Origin: Rhodocollybia butyracea
Lineage: Eukaryota; Basidiomycota; Agaricomycetes; Agaricales; Omphalotaceae
Direction of reading: 5' to 3'
DNA length: 64,000 bases
NCBI GenBank assembly: GCA_015501585.1
Contig: JADNRY010000031.1
Location: 124,001 to 188,000, forward strand
Made by a program: the position numbers and the translations under genes. The notes under the pieces were generated by a model. The model was not told the origin of the DNA and made no database searches. It worked only from the letters and a program-made list of their open reading frames with translations. This document shows positions 20,970 through 32,574 of the stretch, in pieces (within the stretch, counting starts at the first letter, position 1; every line of letters starts with the position of its first letter).

Positions 20970-23008
20970 ATGGCTGAAAAGCATCCACTTGATACCGATG
21001 GTGATCCTCTATCCGAATCCCTGAAATACCGGAAGACGGATGGTAAAGGTATGTCATATTTAGGAACGTTTAAAAGTGCTTCTAATCTATACGCATGCTA
21101 AGAAAGCGTGGGTGTATCTTTGCAATCTGACAACGCCTCTGCGACTTCGGAACCTCACGATAGCACCGAAAGTTTAGAAAAGGCTAGTACCAGCAAAGAT
21201 AAAAAGGACCGGAATCGGGGTCGACGCAAACGGGATCCGGAACAATGGAAATCTAGAGGCGGAGGATGGGGACCCAAGGAGGGTAGCTCAGACGCACCAA
21301 AGGAACCTCGTCTTCCCAAACGCGAGTGTGCATTGATGATCGGATTTTGTGGCTCTGCATACCGGGGTATGCAGTTTCAAAAAGTGCTTCCAGATCTTCC
21401 AGAACCCCCAACGATAGAAGGGGTACTATTTAGAGCTTTGGTAGCAGCAGGAGCCGTCTCAAACGATAACGCCAATGACCCTGTCAAGGTGGGACTTTCA
21501 AGAGCTGCACGTACAGATGCGGGCGTTCATGCAGTGGGTAATATCGTCTCATTGAAAATGATCATGCAAGTACCAGGCGTCGACGACATGCTTGCTCATA
21601 TCAACTCGAAACTACCTTCGGATATCCGTCTTTGGGGTTTCGTGAGTATCTCATTTCTATCACGATCGCGTACGCTGATTTCTCGTCTAGCAACGCGTCC
21701 AAAATTCTTTCGATGCCCGACTGTGAGCTTCGGCTGGATGCTCTAAATCTCAGCTGTGACCTTTTCTTCCACAGATTTTGTGATGCTCGCAAATACATAT
21801 ATTTCTTCCCTTCATATCTTCTCATCCCACCGAAGCCTGGCTCAGGACTATATCGTGTCCTCAAGGAGCATGCATCCTTACAAGGGCATGACTCTGTTCC
21901 TTGGGACAATGACCCATTTTGGACTGGTATCGATCCTTCAACGTCAACGCCTCAAGAAGATTTGCTACGGAAAAGAGCATGGAGAGCGACACCCGCACAA
22001 GTCGAACGTTTGCGAGAAGTCATCAAAAAATTCGAAAAAACTCACAACTTTCACAACTTTACGGTCGCACGAGATCCCAAGGACAAGACAAATCAAAGGA
22101 ACATGAAGAAATTAGAGGTGCGCAAAGTGGACCCTTGATACAGACGGCGAAGGATGAGGATTTCGTTAGATTGCTGAACCCGCTGTGTATGGAGAGACTG
22201 AGTGGATTGCTGTTTTGTTGGATGGACAAAGCTTTTTGTTACATCAGGTACGGTCCCTCACAGATATTACTCGTTGTGGGCACTGATTCCTTTCGCATTA
22301 GATAGTGCGTTCTTTGTTGTGTTCGAGCTCTTATTGCTAACCGATTTGCAGCGGAAGATGATATTCATGCTGGTGATACTTTGTCGTACCCAAACTCCTT
22401 CTAGCGTCCTTGACGAAGTACGTCGTGCACAAAAAACACCTGATAATGATGCTTGAACTGTACCCAGATGTTTGGATTATCGTCATATCACATACCCAAG
22501 ATGCCTGCGCTGGGCCTATTACTGGACCATCCACTGTATACGGCCTACAACACAAGATTAGCCAAATTGAACCTGGATCCATCCCATCAGAACTATAGAG
22601 AACCTATCGAATTCGAAAAGTATTCTAAAGAGATGAATGCGTTCAGGGAAAAACACATCTATGATGACATGAGAAGCATCGAGGACAGGAAAGGATTGTG
22701 AGTCTTGTAGTCTTGTTGTTTGCTAACAGTCCCTGAAAATTCATAGGTTCGATGGCTGGATACGCTCAGTCGACTCTTACAAAGGAAACGATTTCCTCTA
22801 TCTCAATCCACAAGGTATTGTACCTCCAGAGGCGATAGTTACGAAAGGAGAGCGCAGGGCACTACCTTTCAGGGAGAAAAAAGTGTTTAATGCGACTAGC
22901 TTTGCCGATAACGACCATGAAAAGGTACAAGCGGAAGCAGAGGATGAATACGAGGAGGAAACGGAGGGGCAGTTGACTAAAAAACAGCTAGAGGAGACGG
23001 AGGGTTAA
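20970..23008 (+). CDS. PUS1: tRNA pseudouridine synthase (TruA/PUS1 family)
   Basis: Converts uridines to pseudouridine in tRNAs in the nucleus. Exons join cleanly: start 20970 ([20 protein letters not shown]), exon 2 from 21103 with a basic [19 protein letters not shown] segment, [13 protein letters not shown] and the catalytic motif [12 protein letters not shown] with its Asp near 21517. Then come [53 protein letters not shown] and [13 protein letters not shown], ending in an acidic tail ([12 protein letters not shown]) with stop at 23008. Introns are 50-55 bp except one of about 105 bp. Every family landmark is present without frame breaks, so this is the functional copy among three. An in-frame ATG at 20850 is less likely as the start. 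Confidence 0.95.
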
Positions 23009-23052
23009 ATGATACATGCTCAAAGATAAATATACATGTTAAAAAAGCGGAG

Positions 23053-23655
23053 TTATGACTGGAACTTGCGCATCGTCTGAATCTCGTCTAACAGCGCTTG
23101 CAGTCTGTCGTCGTCTATTTTTACCAGACTGTCGGGAATATGAGTACTAGAAGAGGTGACGGGAAAATTACGGACCTGGGCACTACGCTCTTGGCCTCTT
23201 CTGCATCTGCGGGGCAAAGGTTTGCAATCTGTGCCGTTTCAAACTGGGTAAGAGCAGGTTCTCTCCGCAGAGTTCTGTCATTATGATGAGAGGTTATTCG
23301 ATTTTCATCAGAGAGGGGCATACTCTCGGACTGCACTTGCAGAGTCGGTGGTGTTGAATTTGGTAAAAGTCTTGACGTACTCGAGCGTCTTGTTGTATAC
23401 CCTGCAGAATAATGAGAAAGACTTTCTTCAAAGCAGTGATAGAAACGCACGCAGTGTCCGGAGCATCCTTGTCTCTGTTCTCGAGCAGATATTTGACCTC
23501 GGAAATCAACAGACAACCAGCGTTGTTGAATTCTTGAAGAGCGGTAAGAAAAGGGAGGTATATTATCTACAGGTTCGTGTATCACCTGGGCCTAGTTTGA
23601 GGGCAGCAGCATCTTCTTCCTCTCCTGCTGGACGATGTCGGAGCCTGGTAGTCAT
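23053..23655 (-). CDS. RPB4: RNA polymerase II subunit RPB4
   Basis: Forms the stalk of Pol II with RPB7. Five exons read from ATG 23655: MTTRLRHRPAGEEEDAAALK, then FNNAGCLLISEVKYLLENR and KDAPDTA, VYNKTLEYVKTFTKFNTTDS, TLRREPALTQFETAQIANLC with PADAEEAKSVVP, and SLVKIDDDRLQALLDEIQ with TMRKFQS, stop at 23053. All introns are 45-55 bp with GT-AG ends. The length of about 137 residues is normal. It converges on the 3' end of PUS1 (45 bp between stops) and is divergent from RPN6 with 84 bp between the two start codons, so the two genes share a short promoter. Confidence 0.95.
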
Positions 23656-23739
23656 TTTGGCAGAGAGATGGAAACAGGCGCTCGTCTGGCGCTTGTGGTC
23701 ACGGCGCGACGCGTGTCCTTCTCGTTTTATCCTTCCACA
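23656..23739. promoter_or_regulatory. 84-bp bidirectional promoter between RPB4 and RPN6
   Basis: The start codons are at 23655 (minus) and 23740 (plus). The interval contains GGCGCTCGTCTGGCGC and a GCGCGACGCGTGT segment with an ACGCGT (MluI-box-like) hexamer, a common yeast promoter word. No TATA box. Shared control is an inference from spacing. Confidence 0.5.
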
Positions 23740-25561
23740 ATGTCTACAACAGCTGAACTCCTTGCTTTGGCTATAGAAGCTTCAAAAACTGACACGAAAC
23801 GCTCGGAAGCCCTCTACAAACAAATTCTTTCATCTCCCACAAAGCCTTCACCAAACTCTTCCAATGAGGACAATCAGCAGCATGTTCGGGATCAGGAAAC
23901 GGCGTTGGTGAATCTGGGTCAGTTGTACAGAGATCAAAAGTTCGTCAAGCCTAGATACTAGTAGTCTGTCCAAAACTAACGCGCTCCAAAGCAATGCTGC
24001 AGGTGTTGCAGAAGTTATCACACTTTCGCGATCATTCATGTCGTCCACGGCTAAAGCCAAAACAGCTAAACTGAGTGAGTTTCTTGTAGGATCTCCGTGT
24101 CAATGGTTCTGATCTGTTCGTCTAGTCCGTACACTCTTGGACTACTTCAATGCCATCCCGGATAGTCAGAAAATACAAATGTCTGTGCTTAGAGACAATA
24201 TCGACTGGGCAAAACGCGAAAAGCGAATATTCTTAAAGCAAAGCCTGGAAACAAGATTAGCTGCTCTGTGAGCTTGTTTGGTCATATACTGTCTCCACTC
24301 GTGCTTACTTGGTGTATTTCAGCCAACTAGAAACTCATGAATTCAAACCCGCACTAGCCTTGATCGACACCCTGCTCACTGAACTTCGAAGGCTAGACGA
24401 CAAGATGATCTTGACTGAAGTGCATCTGCTCGAGAGTCGGGTCTACCGAGGGGTTGGAAACTTGGCAAAAGCCAAAGTGAATATGTCTGCTTTTTAGTCC
24501 GCAACTGAGAATTAACAAGTTTCAGGCCGCACTCACGTCCTCAAGAACAGCTGCCAACTCGATCTACTGTCCGCCTGCTTTACAATCCTCCCTTGATCTG
24601 CAATCAGGTTTGTAGTGTTTCTTCCAATGTTTTCTGTCTCGTTAACTGTGCTCGCAGGTATTCTCCACGCTGAAGACAAGGACTACACTACCGCCTATTC
24701 TTATTTCTATGAAGCCTTCGAAAACCTTTCGACACAAGGCGAAGATGATGGCAAGGCTCTTTCAGCCTTGAAATACATGATGTTATGTAAAATCATGCTG
24801 AACCTCGTGAGCAGTGTCTTGTCTTTTTTGTCTTCAGCTCACGTCTTGAATCTTTCTCCAGCCTGAGGATGTCACTTCACTACTATCGATCAAGCTCGCA
24901 GTCAAATACGCTCAGTTGCGGGAAGTAGAGAGTATGCGTACCGTGGCGAAAGCACATCAGGCGCGAAATTTAGCCGACTTTGAAAAGGCCTTGAAAGATT
25001 ATAAAGATGGTGCGCATGGCTTTCTTGGGTTGTCGCTATATCGTTAACACCTTTTACCAGAGCTCTCATCCGACCCCACTATCCGCTCACATCTTTCGGA
25101 TCTGTACGACGCCCTTCTTCAACAGAACCTGCTGAGAATTGTGGAACCTTACTCAGTAGTGGAACTCGAGTATGTTGCGGAATGCGTAGGTCAAGGTAGA
25201 CAGAGTGTTGAGACAAAGTGAGTCCTGATCGTAGAGTGATTTTTCCGAATTGAACAAACGAGCTTTTATCGTAGACTCTCGCAAATGATTCTTGACAAAG
25301 TATTTTATGGCGTTCTTGACCAAGGACGAGGATGTCTACTGGTGTTCGACGAGCCTAAAGCTGATGTTGGTGTTCTCTTTGTCCTACGTCTCTTGCTTTT
25401 TCTAATCTGTAACCTTTAAGAACATGTACGATACCGCAATCGAAACTTTGGGTCAAGTGAGTAAAGTGGTGGAGTCATTATACGCAAAGGTGCGGCTTGT
25501 TCTACGCTGGTGCGATTTTGTACTGACACTGTGAGGTTCTTAGTCTGTCAGTATTGCATAG
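23740..25561 (+). CDS. RPN6: 26S proteasome lid subunit RPN6
   Basis: PCI-domain subunit that clamps the proteasome lid to the core. The start at 23740 ([18 protein letters not shown]) leads through ten or so short exons: [45 protein letters not shown], the TPR-like run [71 protein letters not shown], and the PCI end [19 protein letters not shown] then [18 protein letters not shown]. After VVESLYAK a last 53-bp intron gives SVSIA and a stop at 25561. The length of about 430 residues is normal and the frame is unbroken. Confidence 0.95.
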
Positions 25562-26076
25562 TCTCTTGGTGTACCATGCGCAACGTCCTACCGTAATACA
25601 ACCAGATTTAGTGATTATAAGTTCAAGCGTTTGAATTACGCAAGGGTGCATGCCTGATTCAAGTAACCGATGACTGTGTTTGAGTAACCAAGCACGAGTG
25701 AGCAAGCCCTCTAGTGGAACTGTATGAATTAAGTTGGTTCTAAAGGTAACAGTGGAACACCAGGAGTCTACGAATGCCATACTCCGCTGGCTCTGCCATC
25801 CTTGGCTATTTACGGTGATTCGGGCTTTCATGCACATAGTTAAGCCTTTCCCTCTGTTGAGATCGCACCCCTTTGTGTCCCTCCTCATGCTCATGGCTGT
25901 TAAACTCAAAAGTTAAGCAAGAAGTTGCGGGTGCAGCCAGCTTTGAAGCTTTGAAGAGTGCGCACTGATTTGATAGTTCGATAACGACGCGTGACGTCAT
26001 GATGTCAGACGGAAGCGTGATCACGTGAGAGCTCAACTCGCATCAACGAAATTCTTTTGCCCTCTCGTCGTTTGCC
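25562..26076. other. Intergenic between RPN6 and PIF1
   Basis: A minus-strand frame at 25502-25909 overlaps the RPN6 end and has no family features. A CACGTGAGAGCTC at 26022-26034 with an E-box CACGTG lies about 50 bp before the PIF1 start and may be regulatory. Confidence 0.3.
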
Positions 26077-28429
26077 ATGTCCCACAACTCGAAATCTCAA
26101 TCGGGGCTCCGCACTTTCAAACGGGATTTCTCTCAAACCTCTGTTCACCCCTCTTCGCAAGGTTCAGCTCGCGACGAGTCCATCGACTGGCCAGCGTCGC
26201 CTCCTCGCGCTGTTCCCAAGCTGACTGGAATGCAAGCCCGAATGAAAGCGATTGAAGAAGCTCTCAGTGGAAATACCACAGTCGCAACTGCCTCCAAAGC
26301 TTCTCAACCTCCTCTCACTCAATCGCGAACTTTTAACAAACGACCGTCGGATCCGGAGCTGTTCGAGGACGAAAGTAGCAGTAGTGTGCGTCCTCAGAAG
26401 AAAAAACGTGAACTCCCGGCATCCTGGAATGAACCTAGTCGCGAAGCATCCTTTACTAGATCCTCCTCTCACCTCGTAAAGCCCCAAGTAAGGGACTTGC
26501 CACGGTCGGCCGATACCAAGCCCACAAAACACGTGCCAGGAGTTTTCCTCAGTCAAGAACAAAGTCAAATTCTTCGTTTGGTTGAGGATGGGCTAAGCGT
26601 ATTCTACACAGGGAGCGCAGGTTTGTGAGATTCAGCTCATTATATGCGCTATGTTGAATCAAATAACTTCTCGGTAGGCACCGGGAAGTCTGTTCTACTT
26701 CGCGAAATCATCAAAACTTTGAAGAAGAAACATATCAGAGCGGGCGATGCAGTCGCTATCACCGCGTCTACCGGTAAGATACTCTGTTATCCTTCTTTCC
26801 TTCTTATACCTATCTTCCAATACTTCTAGGCATTGCAGCCTGCAACATCGGCGGTGTCACCCTCCATTCGTTTGCTGGATTCGGCTTAGGCTTGGAGAAC
26901 GCCAAGGACCTAGCGGCAAAGGCTCGAAAAAATAAGAAAGCCTTTGCTAGGTGGCAACGGACCAAAGTGCTCATCATCGATGAAGGTAACAAGACCACTC
27001 GTGTCCTGCCAGATTACTTACATCTGCACATAGTCTCTATGGTTGACGGCGAACTCTTTGACAAGCTTTCAGACGTGGGTTCTATGTTGCGAAAGAGCTC
27101 ACTTCCGTTTGGTGGTATACAGGTGATGTAAAATTCTCCACCAGGTCAATCGGCGCTGACTCCTCCAATGTAGCTTATTGTTACCGGAGACTTTTTCCAG
27201 CTCCCTCCTGTGACAAAGTCGGGTACCGTGAAGTTTGCCTTTGAAGCCGCATGCTGGTCAAAAGCAGTTCAGCGAACATTCAATCTAACCCAAGTTTTCC
27301 GTCAGAAAGACCCAGGCTCGTTGATTTTGACTCAGTAATCTCTGATCAATTTTAACGACCATATTTATCTAGCTTTTGTGAACATGCTGAACGAAATGAG
27401 ATTTGGACGGTTGACTTCACAGTCCATTGCGAAATTCCGGTCCCTTTCGCGGGAAATAGTCTACGAAGAAGGGCTTGTTCCCACAGAGCTGTGAGTACTA
27501 CTACCGTCTCACTGGAGGGCTATATTTATGATGATCTCAGGTTCCCTCGCCGTGAGGATGTCGACCGATCGAACAACAGTCGTCTCAATTGCTTAAATGA
27601 AGAATCGAGGACGTATAACGCGGTTGATAGTGGGGTAGTCGACGGTGCTCAGCGAGAGAAGCTCCTCAATAATTTCATGGCTCCCCCCACCTTAATTCTT
27701 CGTGTCAAAGCTCAGGTTGACTTTAGCCTGTCGTGTTGTTTGCCCATTGCTTACGGTGTTCTAGGTTATGCTAATCAAAAACATCGACGAAAATTTAGTT
27801 AATGGCTCGATGGGACGTGTTAAGCGTTTTTGTGACCCAGCCACCTACGGGGTCTCAGAGGAACCCGAACTTTCGAAACCACCATCTACTACTGGACCCG
27901 CTGCTAAATCTGCCGCGACCTCCAAGGTCACCCAGTTCTTACCGGTCGTTGAATTCCTTATGCCCAACGGCTCTCGGAAAGAGATGTTGGTGATGCCCGA
28001 GAGCTTTAAAGTTGAGCTTCCCAGCGGGGAAGTGCAAGCAGCTCGCTCCCAATTACCACTGGTCCTTGCTTGGGCGATGTCGATCCATAAATCTCAAGGA
28101 CAAACTCTTGATCGCGTCAAAGTTGATCTGGGAAAGGTTTTCGAGAAAGGTGTGCCGCATCATTCGATCTACGTTTTCGTATTTGCTGATGAATGCAGGC
28201 CAAGCTTATGTTGCTTTATCTCGAGCGACGTCGCTCGAGGGCTGCAGATACTGAATTTCAATCCAACTAAGGTTTGTGTTGTTTTACCAGTCGAAATGTC
28301 TTCTTTGACCTTAGCTGTTTGTCTTAGGTTCAAGCTCACCCCAAAGTTGTCGAGTGGAGTAAGACGCTCGAGACAATACCTTCGGACGAATTGGATGAAT
28401 TTGGAGAGGAGGCTTCCTGGACGTTATGA
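26077..28429 (+). CDS. PIF1: PIF1-family DNA helicase
   Basis: 5'-to-3' helicase acting on nuclear and mitochondrial DNA, removing telomerase and resolving G-quadruplexes. The start at 26077 opens a basic, serine-rich N-terminus ([20 protein letters not shown]). Then come the Walker A SAGTGKS (split by an intron after GSAG), [20 protein letters not shown], Walker B LIIDEVSMVD, the GDFFQLPPV motif, the [19 protein letters not shown] region and the PIF1 signature around [28 protein letters not shown] and [14 protein letters not shown] are motifs V and VI. One G is missing near 28239 (GAGGG), so the literal frame ends EGCRY instead of [12 protein letters not shown]; the last 43 residues or so lie in the next frame. 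The intron before AFVNML appears to start with GC rather than GT at 27314. A damaged copy of the 3' end lies at 32.6-32.7 kb. Confidence 0.9.
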
Positions 28430-28738
28430 TTCACTGTAAACCTGCCAATAACTTATTATGTACATGTTTGTCGCATTATTAGCCTCGGGCTCTCTCACAG
28501 CCACAGATACATATTCTATTCGAGCAAAAGAAATGGAAGGATTTTTGTTCTGATTGAAGTAGACTACGTCCTCTATCTACGGAGTCTTCACTCATTCGAA
28601 TCCCTTACTTCTCGTGGGCTTCAGTTGCAGATTCAACGCCTTCAACTCGGGGCTGTAAGCAATGCGCAATTCGTTCAATGCCATCGATCGCGCCTTACAT
28701 TCGTTGGTCAATGTGGCTACAAGATTTTGAACTTCAAT

Positions 28739-29590
28739 ATTCCACGACGACCAATTCTTACCTCCCTGGCCAATAGACGAACTTAAAATATGGTTCTTCC
28801 GCTGCGCTTTTCTTCATCTTACCATTCCTCGGCACGCGCCTTGGAAATACAGTAAGTACTGCGACTCAAGAGCTGGAACTTGCTTTCCAAGAGTCAGTGG
28901 CTCCATTTTCACTCCTATGCTACATCTAATAATGTCAGGCTCGAGAAAACGGCTCCAAAACTTCAAAAACTCTCCAAACGGTATCCATTTATTCCTCGAT
29001 ACTTGCTTCCTGGCTATCGCACCCTCGTGCAACAGTTCTCCCATATGATATCCTGAAATGTCATCAGGTATCAATCTTATAGCTGAGTATCTATACATTT
29101 AACTGTTCAGCAGATATTCAACCAAACGCATGTTACAACTGGTCAGTGTCACATTTAGGCTGGAGCCGAATGGACGCTACGCCTTCTCAACGGAACCTGC
29201 GCGTTCAGTTAGCTCATCATTTCGAGAAATTGCTACTTGCCGCTCCCGCCTTTGGAGAAAGAGGGTCGCCCCCTCTTGATACACCATCAGATACAATTAC
29301 TTGCAACCGACCTATCAGGTTTGATTCGGACTCGGGACGTCGCATTGACGACTACGCTGTGGATGATACCTGGACACCAAGCTCTCCTATAGTGCGGAGC
29401 CTGTCCTCCATCCTCATTCTTCATCGAAGAGCACTAACATGTCTCCGCCTACTTATATGTTCGACTTGCAGCCGAGCACTGCCACCTCCTATCTCATCAC
29501 CCCTTTCTTTACTTTTATCTCCTCCTTCTCAAGCCCCCCCTCCGTACATTGCCTCTTGCTCTCCAAGTACATACTAATAACTTGGATATT
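28739..29590 (+). repeat. Unrecognised gene-like sequence, copy A of a duplicated family
   Basis: About 850 bp repeated with moderate divergence at 31.43-32.28 kb. The plus strand has reading pieces PPWPIDELKIWFFRCAFLHL, TIPRHAPWK, KLQKLSKRYPFIPRYLLPGY, and a Pro/Ser-rich end near 29450-29580 (SSKSTNMSPP-like). Stops and frame shifts separate the pieces, so it is probably a pseudogene, though unresolved introns could explain part of this. I do not recognise the family. Confidence 0.45.
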
Positions 29591-29599
29591 CCCGCTACC

Positions 29600-30412
29600 T
29601 CTTTAGAGTAGAGGGTCTTGTGGTGCTCTTATTTTCGATCGACCTTGGTGCCTGGCCGTTAGTCATTAATTGACAGGTCTTCAAGTTGTGACTGTAATTC
29701 GATTCAGCGTCTATACCCGTTCCACTGAACCAACCAATGCAGTTCTTCCTCTTCCTTTACCTTTCCTCATGCAGGTTTCCATACGCAATGTCGTACTCAG
29801 TGCAGTCTATAGCCCTGACGTTCTGTATTCGTGTCTCTCGCTGTCTTTCTTTCCCCGACTTGGCTCAGCATGTCCCTAAGCATGTTCTGAGTGCCTCACG
29901 TTTTCCGCTCCTCACTGTTCTCATTCTTTTCCGCATCACTTTCAGGTATCCGAATGTCCGCCCAGTATCGATGTGATTCTGGGTTCCGATTTGCTTAAAT
30001 CTTCGTCTGCGGCTGTTGAGCTCATCCGTGCGTACCCCAACTCAGCCCAAGTTCTGCTAATAGTAACATTGAACCTCCGATTACCCCTGTTTTATTTCCT
30101 TTGCCAGGTGAGCAGGCGTTGTTAAACGTTAAGTTTCGCACACTCAGTCTTCTCAAGGTTTTGACGCTATTCAACGTCCGACTCTGTGTCCCGTTCAGGG
30201 GAGCAAGTCGTCAACGTGTCTGCTCAGGTTTGTTCTTTTTCCGTTGTAGGTATTGCTTTAACTTCTGGTGATAACCTAGGCCAGCAACCACTCTACCTCG
30301 GCGCACGGTATTACATTTCTCAATTCCCACTCGTCTGTCCTCACAAATTTCCTTAGGTGGGTCACCTGATTTTCCCCAAGCTGCAACTGAAACCCATGCA
30401 CATACTGCAAGC
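29600..30412. other. No clear gene; short conserved-looking coding pieces
   Basis: A plus frame near 29960-30060 reads IDVILGSDLLKSSSAAVEL, which has protein-like composition, but no start, splice pattern or family can be given. It may be the 5' part of the next entry. Confidence 0.25.
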
Positions 30413-31123
30413 ATGGATTACAGGCATTTAGCTTATAAACATGTTCATGCTGCAATACCGTTCAATGATAGCTTGCGGTCGTTAGCTGGTCCGTCGTTTG
30501 TACCTTCAAGCTCTGTATTACCTAGCGCACCAACTCCCGTTTCGTATGTTAAACATGAAGATTCTGCAATACCATTCGACGACAGCCTGTCCCCATTAGC
30601 TGGTCCTTCAATGTTTGTACCATCGACTCCTGTATTGCCTAAACCACCAACTTCCCATTTGTATCTTGAACGTTCTTTCCTTGGTCATGCTGAATCTGGT
30701 CTTCGATCTCATCTTCCCTACCTTTGTTGCAACGTTATGCCTTGTTACATGGCATCAATACCCACGGCTTCAACCTGGCAGTGTCGGAATGTACTTGTAT
30801 ATCATCTGCTCCACAGGTTTTGTCTTAATGGCCATACGTACGGTGCTTGCAATGCATTTTCCGCTGATTTCAACACTAGGCGTGAGCTCATCAATGCAGC
30901 TTTTGGTGTCATATTGAATGCCAAAGCGAAGGAATTTTCTACTGATTCACTTCTAGAAATTGGCAGGGCGTTGCATATAAAAGATACATTCAAGCGCGAA
31001 CACCTCCGTCAACAAATTCTTAACACCATTAAGAAACATCTTGCTCAAATATTGCTTATAGTACCTACCGATGAGTTTTCTGGTTCTGTTAACCCTCCAA
31101 AACGTTCTGTGCCCCGTTGTTAA
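30413..31123 (+). CDS. Unrecognised open reading frame, 236 codons
   Basis: Begins MDYRHLAYKHVHAAIPFNDS. It has two imperfect repeats of a motif with IPFDDSL-x-x-LAGPS and a VPSTPVLP-type proline stretch, then a Cys-rich middle (CCNVMPCYMAS, WQCRNVLVYH) and a helical, charged C-terminus (FSTDSLLEIGRALHIKDTFK, REHLRQQILNTIKKHL). No domain is recognised. It lies between the two copies of the duplicated sequence and may be part of the same mobile or duplicated segment. A coding role is plausible from length and composition, not shown. Confidence 0.35.
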   Translation: MDYRHLAYKHVHAAIPFNDSLRSLAGPSFVPSSSVLPSAPTPVSYVKHEDSAIPFDDSLSPLAGPSMFVPSTPVLPKPPTSHLYLERSFLGHAESGLRSHLPYLCCNVMPCYMASIPTASTWQCRNVLVYHLLHRFCLNGHTYGACNAFSADFNTRRELINAAFGVILNAKAKEFSTDSLLEIGRALHIKDTFKREHLRQQILNTIKKHLAQILLIVPTDEFSGSVNPPKRSVPRC

Positions 31124-31426
31124 ATTATGCGTAAATAAAAATTGAGAATGTGTTCTCCAAATGGTTGTACTCTGAGCAGTCGGCATTAATTGACTGTAGT
31201 TATCAGCTGAGACAACAAGTCTCCTGGGTTATCAAAGAGTGTTTGCTTCCAGAGGTAGCGGGCCCTGCCGTTCACCGGCGCTATCGATTATTCTAGTATT
31301 GTACACTGGTCAACCTCGATATTTTGCTTGTCCGGGTCGTGGAACATGACCAAGTCTCAGGTGACCGCAGAATTGAAATAGGTTTTGAAGAGCAAATCCA
31401 AGGAGCTGACACTTTTGCACAATCAT

Positions 31427-32281
31427 GTTCCACGACGACCAATACCTCCCTGGTCAATAGATGATATAAAAGGCTTGTTTTACCACAATGCATTTCTTCA
31501 ACTTACCATTGCTCGACATACGCCTTGGAAAGACAGTGCTGCAACTCAAGCGCTGGAACTTGCTTTCCTAGAGTCAGTGACTCCAAATTCACTCTTATAC
31601 TATATCCAATAATATCAGGCTTGAGAAAACGGTTCCAAAACTTCAAAAACTTTCCAAACGGTATCCATTCATTCCTCGATATTTTCTTCCTGGGTATCAC
31701 ACGTTCGTGCAACAGTTCTCCCATATCTTGAAATGTCGCCAGGTATCAACCTTGACATAGCTGGGTACCTACACACTTACCTGTTCAGCAGATATACCAG
31801 CAAACGCATCTCGATGAGTGGCTTACTTGGTTAGCGTCACATGCCGGCACGAGCAAAATGGAAGCTACACTTTCTCAATGGAACTTGCGCACTCAGTTGG
31901 TTCACTCAAGAAATTGCTACTTGATGCTCCCACCTTTAGAGAAAGAGGGTCGTCCCATCAGCTTTCCTCTCGATACACCATCAGTTACAATTACCCGCAG
32001 CCAACCTATCTGGTTTGATGACTTGGAGGGTTGTCGCAAAGACCCTCACGCTGGGAACGATACCTGGACACCAAGCTTTCCTTATAGTGCGGAGCCTGTT
32101 CTCCAACCCCATTCTTCATCGAAGAGCACTAATGTGTCTCCACCTATATGTTCGACTTGCAACCGAGCTCTGCCATCTCCTACTATCTCATCACCCCTTT
32201 CTTTGCCTTTATCTCCTCCTTCTCAAGCCCCTCCTCCGTACACTGCCTCTTGTTTTCCAAGTCCATATTAATAACTTGTAT
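31427..32281 (+). repeat. Unrecognised gene-like sequence, copy B
   Basis: Parallels copy A over about 850 bp. The best reading, PPWSIDDIKGLFYHNAFLQL then TIARHTPWKDSAATQALELA, stops at 31610. The next piece is KLQKLSKRYPFIPRYFLPGY, then MEATLSQWNLRTQLVHS and a Pro/Ser tail ending at 32271. The block is flanked by imperfect direct repeats of about 45 bp (31290-31337 and 32298-32345, both with CCTCGAT-TTTGCTTG). A shorter third relative is on the minus strand at 38.08-38.29 kb. Family unknown. Confidence 0.45.
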
Positions 32282-32574
32282 TTACTCATTGACACTCCAT
32301 ATTCTGGTATTGTATAATAGTCACCCTCGATGTTTGCTTGCTGAACCATAAGTGTCTTTATTGTCGACCCGTTAGGTTTGGTTCCTTAGATTCGCTCAAA
32401 ACCTGGCTTTCGGACAGAGAACTTGGTGATGTGGCCGTAGAAATTCCAAGTACAGCTTCCCAATTATCTCACAAATCAGAATTACCGCATCACAGTTGAT
32501 CATGGAGAAGTTTAAAGTAGGTTGAATCATTGATCCATTTTTTTCATGTAGCATATAGTGTTCCAGTAGTGTTC

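Noticed and set aside
31503..31724. Minus-strand frame conserved in both copies of the unknown duplicated sequence
   Set aside because: Both strands are open here because the copies are similar. The plus-strand pieces have the more protein-like order of blocks, so the minus frame is probably a shadow, though not excluded.
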